Shown in pieces: positions 56,803-64,000 of a DNA stretch of 64,000 nt. The DNA is from Apoderus coryli. Taxonomy: Eukaryota; Arthropoda; Insecta; Coleoptera; Attelabidae. Position numbers and translations under genes: made by a program. The stretch is from NCBI GenBank assembly GCA_911728435.2, contig OU452201.1:23064001-23128000 (forward strand), in the 5' to 3' direction. The notes under the pieces were generated by a model. It searched no databases. It worked only from the letters and a program-made list of their open reading frames with translations, and was not told the DNA's origin. Each line of letters begins with the position of its first letter. Position 1 is the stretch's first letter.

Positions 56803-57307
56803 ACAGGGTGTTCCCCATATATTATGACATATGAATAATAATAATAATAATAATAAAACGTACTTTATTGGTACAAAATCCCAAAAGGCCATTGACCGAA
56901 GTCCTTCAGCCTATACAAATATATGACATATGAATTGATACAGGTGATAGAATAATCAATTTTAGGAAGAAAAGTTCTAATAATCATGGGTCCGCAAATG
57001 CTTCATAACTGGATACAAAAATGGTATTCTAGCTTTTTTTGATAAAATTTATAGGTTTCGAGTAAATAACATCCCTTCCAGTTTGATACGCTCATGACTA
57101 TTATTTTTACAATATTTTTGCTTTATGTTATTAGGCAATTAAACAATCGCATTTTTATATCTAGATACGTTTTGATAATATTCACCAAAAAACTTTATCA
57201 GGGGCAAAATTTGAATTAATTTGCGGACTACGTTTATTAGAACTTTTCTTCTTAAAATTGATTGTTCTATCACCTGTGTCAATTTGTCATAATACATGCG
57301 GCACATA
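56803..57307. repeat. MITE with a LINE tail inserted in one arm
   Basis: Inverted arms share TATTATGACA, then ACAGGTGATAGAA-AATCAAT and AGAAAAGTTCTAATAA. The left terminus is ACAGGGTGTTCCCC. The arms run 56803-57000 (with an 87-bp insertion) and about 57215-57307. No coding sequence. Confidence 0.75.
56836..56922 (-). mobile_element. 5'-truncated LINE tail with 13-bp target-site duplication
   Basis: An 87-bp insert has AATAAAGTACG and a (TTA)n tail on the minus strand. It is flanked by TATGACATATGAA at 56823-56835 and again at 56922-56934, sharing one base with the insert end. This is a textbook target-primed insertion. Confidence 0.85.
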
Positions 57308-58093
57308 ATGACAGAGACCTGGTATACAGATACTGTCGCAAAATCATTACCACATATGTAATTGCAGAAGAGGACGTATATGCCTATGTATGCAATAAAG
57401 CTTGCTGTATATTATGTTTTCATATGTGGTGGAGTATATGGAACATTCTTTTGTTTTCCAGTTATATGTATTATGTTCATACTGTAGATCAGTGAATAGA
57501 CTTTGCCTTTTCGTACATATTTCAATTTTGTGACATCAAATATTCATGTTTGTCTCTATTTAGAAAACAAAAATAGATAAAAGCCAGAGATGAAAGATAA
57601 TTTCGAAACAAAAAAAAAAAAAAGAAGAGATATAAGAGCAGATTTTGATAGATTGTTGCAAAAGTCGATGAGTGATTCTTGAGGAACATACTCATATATT
57701 TGCCCTGTTTAACTCGAAATATTTTCTATTTTTTGCTTCTAATTAAGAACAGAGCGTTAATTTGTTATATTGGATTAAACTTTAATAAAAATTGATAACT
57801 GCACAATCGAAACAAAGGTAATGAACGAATATTAATTTATAAAATGATTATGAACAGATTTAATACATTAATTACATTTCAAATCAAAATTAAATTCAAA
57901 AAGTTATGTTGTTATATATTTTCAGTGGTTGCTTAGCAACGAAACCAAAGTATACTATTTTATTAAAATTAACAATATTGAAATGCGCTAATAACTATGT
58001 GACGTCATACTCGAGAATACAATGTGTATAATAAATTAAATGAGTTATTAATAAACAATAATATAATAATTAGGATAATAAACAAATATAAAA
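57308..58093. other. Gene-free stretch
   Basis: A 77-codon frame at 57262-57495 has no motif. A poly-A run lies at 57608-57621. Confidence 0.45.
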
Positions 58094-58459
58094 CTAGTTA
58101 CTAAACAGTCGATGTCCCAGCTCTGTTATGAGAAAATGAAACACGATAGAAAAATTTGTCCATGTCTGTGCCACTGTATTGGTCCATTTGTACCTATCCA
58201 ATTTTCCCCGGACGATTCTTGCCTCCGTCATGCTCGAAAAACATATTTGCTTCAGGCACATTTTCGAGAAGCACAGAAAGTTGCTCTTAAAGAAATTGTT
58301 CACTGCATAAAACACCTTCGTAAAAGATGGACCAATTAATTGCCCGTAAATAATACCACACCAAACGCTAATTCCAAAATGTCCTTGGTTTTCAATTGGA
58401 TTCACAAAATGCGGAGTCCAAATTTTTTTATGCCGAATAATATCACGTACTAAAAACAT
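58094..58459 (-). pseudogene. Transposase fragment, mariner-like
   Basis: The frame reads TPHFVNPIENQGHFGISVWCG, then IIYGQLIGPSF, the NVW-GI--G-LIGP block between the first and second catalytic residues of insect mariner-like transposases. The remainder (AVNNFFKSNFLCFSKMC) is degraded. Its last 35 bases recur at 26443-26480. Confidence 0.6.
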
Positions 58460-58929
58460 TTACAAAAATAATAGCTCAAGTCCGGCGCTCCCTTACAACA
58501 AATAATTTGGTTATAATTCGAAGCCAATATTTACCTGTTTTACAAACCCAACATTAAAACATCCAATTTATACAGGTACCTTATCCAGTAGTAGGCGTTT
58601 TGTGTATTATTTTCAAGCAATAATGCATATTGATGGGGTAAGTACCTTAAATTTGCGTGTGCATTATTACCTATAACCAATATCTAATAATAAACGGCTA
58701 TTTTATCTTTTATACCTACCACTTGCCTGAATTTTATTACAATAGCTCGAGGTTGGAGGGAGTTTTGCATATCAGCATTTAATAATACAGGGTTTTCTTA
58801 AGTATGGTATTGAATAATTTGAGTAATATCTAAATGGCCAATTTTATTAAATACTACTGGCTGTAGTTTCATTGCGTAACTACGCGTCCCCGAGAACAGT
58901 CTGTTTTATGTCAGAATTTATAAAACATA
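58460..58929. other. Gene-free stretch
   Basis: AT-rich; nothing supported. Confidence 0.5.
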
Positions 58930-59700
58930 AACATGAGCCTTGTGAGTTTTGTTGATGACACCAATCTGGTTCTAGGTTCTGGTGAGTTGCCGACATTATT
59001 TAGGGAAGCCAATGTATTCTTTGAGAGAGTTTTGACATGACTGTCACAAAATAGGTTACTATTAAATCAGAATAAAATAAACGAGATTCGAGAATCAAAA
59101 TTCCCGAAGATTTTTCTTTCTTGTTGTGTGGCAGTTGCGTCGATCTTCCGGGGAATACTAAACTTTTAGGCATACATCTGAGCCAGAACTTAAATTGGTC
59201 TTCGTATACAAATAGATTGGTAAAAAGACTAAACACGGTTAGATATGCAATCAGGATGATGTGAAGATATATGACCCAGAAGGAACTTAAAATCATGTAT
59301 TTCGTAAACTTTTAATCGATTCTGAGATATGGTTTAATTTTTTGGGGCAAAGATAGCAGTGCTCAAACCATATTTGTTGCGCCAAAGAGAGCCGTGCGCG
59401 TTATCCCAAATATGCTACATGGTAGCTCATGTCGCGTGTTTAAAAGAGAGGGTATAATGAAAATTTGTAGGCTTTATATTTACGACTGCTTAATGTTATT
59501 TTTTAAGTGTAGATTTGACACAAGAGTAAACCATCAATACAACACAAGAATAGTAAACATTAACTATCCGATACATCCCTGACACTCTTTTAGGGTACCC
59601 CCCTTATATGTGTCTCAGACTGTTCAATGGTTTGCCATACAACACTAAATCTATTGCAAAAATATTTAAGAGGGAAACCAGAAAAATACAGTTAGAATTG
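58930..59700 (+). pseudogene. LINE ORF2 3' part, broken
   Basis: The plus strand reads SFVDDTNLVLGS (reverse transcriptase motif C, F-DD), NRLLLNQNK (motif D region), RAVRVIPNMLHGSSCR, then MKICRLYIYD, YNTRIVNIN and near the end LFNGLPYNTKSIAKIFKRE. Several stops and frameshifts are present. The C-terminal style fits the CR1/Jockey group. The upstream RT and endonuclease are missing, as expected of a 5'-truncated insertion. Confidence 0.75.
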
Positions 59701-60000
59701 TAACCATATTCACTGATTGACTATTTTTCCATGTACCTAAATTGATATTGTTTCTTATTGTGTATGAGGTGTTCCTTTTTATGTTCTTCTTATAATAACA
59801 TAATTGTGAAATAAATATTATTATTAATATATCTAAAAATGCACAAAATACGGATACACAGGTTGTTTCAAAAAGTCGCGGCAACAGTTAAGGTAATTTT
59901 ATTCTAAAAAGTTTCTATAAGCGTAGGTCCGGAAATGCTGTTTTCCCAAGATAGAAGCTGTTTAATTTTTTTTGTAAATAACGACGGTCTGTTTTAATTA
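59701..60000. other. Gene-free stretch; transposon terminus
   Basis: ACAGGTTGTTTCAAAAAGTC near 59860 is a mariner/MITE-type end. An opposite end, ACACCCTGTATA, lies at 61040-61051. Confidence 0.4.
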
Positions 60001-60029
60001 AGTCAAATATCTCCTTACCGATTTTTTTT

Positions 60030-61283
60030 TGCACGATCCGACACCTGGGGTATGACAAACCCCAATTGTACAACAATGTTTTGTATATTATTATTATTAT
60101 TCATTATGATATTTTTCGAGAATCAAACACAAAACTTTAACAAATCTTTTATTTTTACAAAAACTGAAGATTTATTGATTGCTCTGAAATCGGTGGAGAT
60201 ATGCAAATGAAATTTAGTTAGTTTTAAGAGGCAGTTATTGCGCATTTTTTAGCAAGCAATTAAGAATTTTATGTTCATCAGTGGCGCGCATACGGGTAAT
60301 GATCTCAATATTTTTAAAGAAAAAAATGGTACGCCACTGGAATTTTTCAAATAAAATATCATTTTGCATTTCCTCGTTTAATTTGTGATAAAAAATCTCT
60401 CTTGCTGTTTTATCGTAGGGGGATCGTCATTGTGCAAAAAAATAAAACATCTTACCCCGTATTTTCATTTCTTTAATACATTATCAAGAACTATCTATTA
60501 CAATAAACGTTAAACCAAAACAATAAGAGAAAATAACACTAATAATAAAGAAACGCTAATTTGACATTTCGTTGAAATAATCGTATTTAACAGAATGTTG
60601 ACAGTAGCCTACTAGCGTCGCCGCGAGATGTTTTATTTTTTTGCACAAATGCCCCCTACGATAAAAAAGCAAGAGAGATTTTTATCACAAATTGAACGAG
60701 GAATTCCAAAATGATTTTTAATTGGAAAAATTCAAGTGGCGGACCTTTTTTTTTTTTTTCAAAAAAATTGAGATCATTACCCGTATGCGCGCCACTGATG
60801 CACAAAAAATTCTTAGTTGCATGTCAAAAAATGCGCAATAACTACCTCTTAAAAACCACTAAATTTCAGTTGCATATCTCTACCGGTTTCAGAGCAATCA
60901 ATAAATCTTCAGTTTTTAAGAAAACTTTAACTGTATCTCAGCAGAAAACGAAGCATTTGCGGACATGTGTTTATATAGCAAACTGTCATTCTTTTTCATG
61001 CAGAATTATCTCCTGAAGTTGGTCGCATTTATTTACTAACACCCTGTATAAGCACTGCAAGCGTCACAAATGTATCGGGTCTTTCTATCTCAAATTCTTG
61101 GACATACCGTACATCTTCCTGCATGATTTAGTTTAGGTCTGTTAGATTTTGGGTCAGAAGTATCGCCTAAAACTGTGGAAATTGTGGTGTGCAATTCACG
61201 TGTAAGCCTAGGATTTTGCATTTTTTGCATTTGATGTTCTTTAACCAATTGCTTACCCAATTCCTTTGTTGTTTGTCACACCC
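60030..61283. repeat. Foldback insertion with arms of about 280 bp
   Basis: 60160-60445 and 60645-60925 are inverted copies (ATCAGTGGCGCGCATACGGG with its inverse; AAAAATCTCTCTTGC with its inverse) around about 200 bp. Outer phrases GGGGTATGACAAAC (60047) and GTTTGTCACACCCC (61271) also pair. A 12-base T run lies at 60749-60760. Confidence 0.75.
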
Positions 61284-61574
61284 CATATGTCAAATGCCGG
61301 GTTAAATTTGGCAATAGGGAGCGTATATGCCTATAACTAGATTAAAATTATTAAATCGAGTGACGTTAGGGCGGACAAGAGATAAAGCCACTAAAACTAC
61401 AACTTTTTTATCTCTTGTATTTTTTTCATATGTTGCTTCGCTTACGAGATACAAATTTAAAACATTTTTCAACGTACCAAGAATATTTGCGAATAATTCA
61501 ACTAACAATAACATTAACATATCGGAGTAAGATAAAATAAATAAATAAAATTAACATTTATACCTAATACAAAA

Positions 61575-62405
61575 AATTACAAAAACTGTTGAAACCACCT
61601 CTAGCTCGAATGCATGAATCCAATCTTCTCCTCTTTGTCCGGCGAACTTTCTTAAAAATACCTGGCTGTTTCTAATCGAATTACACCCAGCATTAATGCG
61701 ACTCCTTATATCCTCGACATTTTCCACAGGAGTAATGTAAACTAAGGACTTCAGGTGGCCCCACATACAAAAATCCAGTGGGCCTAAATCCGGGGATCAT
61801 GCAGGCCATAAGTGAGGTCCACCTCGTCCAATCATGAGCACCCGACTAAAATGCGCTGGTGCATCATCGGGCATAAACCACATTGCATTTCTTATTACCA
61901 GTGGTACGTTTTCCAGAAATCCTGAAAGCGTGTATACCAGAAAGTTACGATATACCTCTCCGGTAAGTCTTCCGAGTCGAATCACGGATCATTCTGTCAA
62001 TTCTCAAGGACAATTTGTTGTTTCCATACCACATACAATGCGTTCAAACATTTATTCCTGCTTATTTTCCTCCACGTATGGCATTCTGTCAATGGCTTGT
62101 GCACAATATTGTTGAAATTCCTCAACTACTGATGTTGATTTTGTTGACTGATGGAGCGAGTTTTTCAATTGTGGCTGACCGCTATTAAGCACAATTCCAA
62201 TCCAAACGTTCAACGAGAACTAATGTTGAAAATGATCTGCAACTATCGCATGCGGATTTTTATCACACCATAAATTCGCTTGATCAGTAAACAAAATCAT
62301 CATTAGCATTAGTTGAGGAATTTCAACAATTTTGTGCAAAATTAGTTGACAGAATACCATACGTGGAGGAAAATCAGCAGCAACAAGTGTTTGAACGCGT
62401 TGGAT
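61575..62405 (-). pseudogene. Mariner-like transposase relic with an inverted internal segment
   Basis: The minus strand from 62010 down to 61575 reads LGRLTGEVYRNFLVYTLSGF, NVPLVIRNAMWFMPDDAPAHF, RGGPHLWPA, then WGHLKSLVYITPVENVEDI. A segment carrying FPPR-AFCQW and ILLTDGASFS appears on the plus strand at about 62012-62165 and again, in the expected orientation, at about 62166-62405. The piece was therefore duplicated in inverted order. Multiple stops. Same family as 30060-31400 and 44110-45075. Confidence 0.8.
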
Positions 62406-62410
62406 CTGGT

Positions 62411-63641
62411 TGCGCGCTCACAATAGTTTCTCTGGGTCTGAAAAGTAAAAAAACTTCTGGACGCTCTGTATATTTCTAAATCGTTCTATTTCGAAGTTTT
62501 TAATCAACATCTTTGAAACATTTCTCGATGTCGAAACACTTTTCAACAACCTAAATAAGACTTGTAGCTAGACGGTGTCACGGAAAATGTGGGAAATTTG
62601 TCGGAGGCAGATAGAACATGAACAAGTAAGATGACAAGTTCCGACAATCTTTTTTTTACAGGCCTTCCTTACAGAAATAATGGCCTCTAATAGGTGCGGT
62701 TAAACATTGGTTTTTCTTGAATAGGTTTATAAATATTCTCTATAAAATAATAAAATAGACCTTAGTCCGCCTCTGGTAAACTAAAAAAGCTAGATCAGTT
62801 TCAAGAACACTAATTTAAGAGGTCCTCACTTTAGAGTTCATCATAATAAAATTTTTGCTATGTTATGGAGAGTATTTTAAAAGTTTTTCAGGGAAAACTG
62901 ATTTTTAACATTTTATACAGAAAAACTACTTTAAAAGTTATACAAGAACAACCAATTTTCGCACGTTATTATAGGGGCCTATACAGATTTCATGTTCTAT
63001 ATGCATACGAGAGATTTCCCAAATTTTTCGGACCACCCTGTACAAAAATTTCTATTTTCAAACGATTAGTTGTTAGTTCAGTAATTCTTAATTATACCGA
63101 AATTTTCCTCTTAGAAACAAGTCAAATTTTGACTATTAAAAATATAGAATAAAACTCTACATGATTACTCAGTTGTTTACATTCTTCGTTTTTTTTGTTT
63201 TCTTATCTATATTTTAACATATTCTAAAACTACAATGGAATTATGTTCTTTTTTATATTTCTTTTTGCACGGTGATATATCGAAAATACGCTGTTAATTT
63301 TTTGTGTTTAAAATAAAATATTATTGTGTTCAGTATAAATTCTTTCCGTGAACTGTAAAGATGTATTATAGATTCTTGAAGATATTTTAGGTATTTTACA
63401 ATACCACAAAGAATGTTTTAAATTGTGTCCCGGAAATATATATTAAGTGGATATAATTACATTGGTTTTTTGATATTTTGCGTCCGTCGCGTAATAGTGC
63501 TGTGCGTCCTAAAAAATCTGTAATACGGTTTCTAATATTGTGTGTTGTGTTTTTAAACCCAAATATTACACAATTTTGTGCTTGGAACGATGTAAAGCTT
63601 GGATATTGGTGATGATGGTATGGTATCCAGGAGTATAAACA
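62411..63641. other. Gene-free stretch; possible 5' UTR at its right end
   Basis: The 95-codon frame 62865-63152 has no motif. Bases 63480-63641 contain several CG dinucleotides and could be the untranslated leader of the candidate exon that follows. Confidence 0.35.
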
Positions 63642-63657
63642 ATGGACGGAGGATCAG
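63642..63657 (+). CDS. Candidate first coding exon (MDGGS)
   Basis: AAACAATGG gives a good start context, and five codons (MDGGS) are followed by TCAG and a strong donor GTGTAAGT (63658-63665), phase 1. If real, the gene extends rightward out of the window. The evidence is only the start context, donor and locally CG-containing leader, so a chance match is possible. Confidence 0.3.
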
Positions 63658-64000
63658 GTGTAAGTGATAATTAATTAGTTGTAATTTTGTAGATTTACAA
63701 AATGTGTAATAGTTCTAAATATTTTTTACAAAATTATTTATACGAACAAATTTATGAAAGGCCCATTTCCGCCTATGGTACGCGTCTTATATAATTAATC
63801 CAAACGTAAAGCTTCAAATTGTATTTCATTTTTTGAACGGACATAATTTTAGGGTGCCGTTGAACTATAGGGATGTTTTCTTAAAGCTTTACCTGTACAA
63901 TACCAAAAAATATGCCGTTAATATTTAGATGCAGTTTAATTTTGAACTGTTATATATGATGTCAGTATAAAGTATCTACGTTAGCCTAATATGCATTTAC

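Larger units (their letters stand above)
60001..62410 (-). mobile_element. Second copy of the AGTCAAATATC element, nested and rearranged
   Basis: The terminus AGTCAAATATCTCCTTACC begins at 60001 after TA. Family sequence resumes at about 61284 (GGCAATAGGGAGC) and runs into the transposase relic. Between them lies a foldback insertion. No far end was found. The family is that of 28570-31743. Confidence 0.65.

Noticed and set aside
60280..60300. Apparent hammerhead core TCATCAGTGG at the foldback arm
   Set aside because: The minus strand gives CCACTGATGAAC, but no GAAAC or stem II lies at the right distance; a chance match within another repeat.

Overview
The window is AT-rich animal nuclear DNA. 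It has insect-type transposons throughout, introns, TATA boxes, and a CBM39 domain of the insect beta-1,3-glucan-recognition (GNBP/betaGRP) family. I read it as an insect genome, possibly a beetle. There are no bacterial operons, rRNA genes or CRISPR arrays, and I recognised no tRNA genes. All calls come from reading the sequence; no database was searched.

Layout. 1-3050: 5' part of a well-preserved non-LTR retrotransposon on the minus strand (ORF1 plus the start of ORF2). 3051-17480: mostly gene-free, with Penelope-type repeats, a MITE, a Harbinger relic, one LTR, and two copies of a hammerhead-ribozyme repeat, one of which has an intact catalytic core. 17481-19078: complete but dead Tc1/mariner-superfamily element with TA duplications. 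19481-34232: the one host gene I recognise, on the minus strand. Its first exon (33839-34232) encodes a signal peptide and CBM39. A phase-compatible exon at 19481-19950 would add a coiled coil and a small C-terminal domain. The intervening ~13.9 kb intron is packed with transposons: a mariner, MITEs, a third hammerhead copy, and a 3.2-kb Tc1/mariner element carrying nested insertions. 34780-39900: more transposase and LINE relics, a Harbinger MITE and another MITE. 40249-45960: an inverted partner of the LTR split by a Penelope-like insertion, then a broken transposase flanked by a satellite-like repeat. 46520-48310: a 1.8-kb foldback element. 50179-52240: CR1-like LINE relic. 56803-62410: a MITE carrying a LINE tail with target-site duplication, transposase and LINE relics, and a rearranged nested element. 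63642-63657: a possible first coding exon running toward the right edge.

How the parts relate. Most of the DNA is layered transposon insertion, and several layers can be ordered because one element interrupts another. The two most interesting items are the hammerhead-ribozyme family (7140-7237 plus two decayed relatives) and the proposed two-exon CBM39 immune-type gene with a transposon-filled intron.
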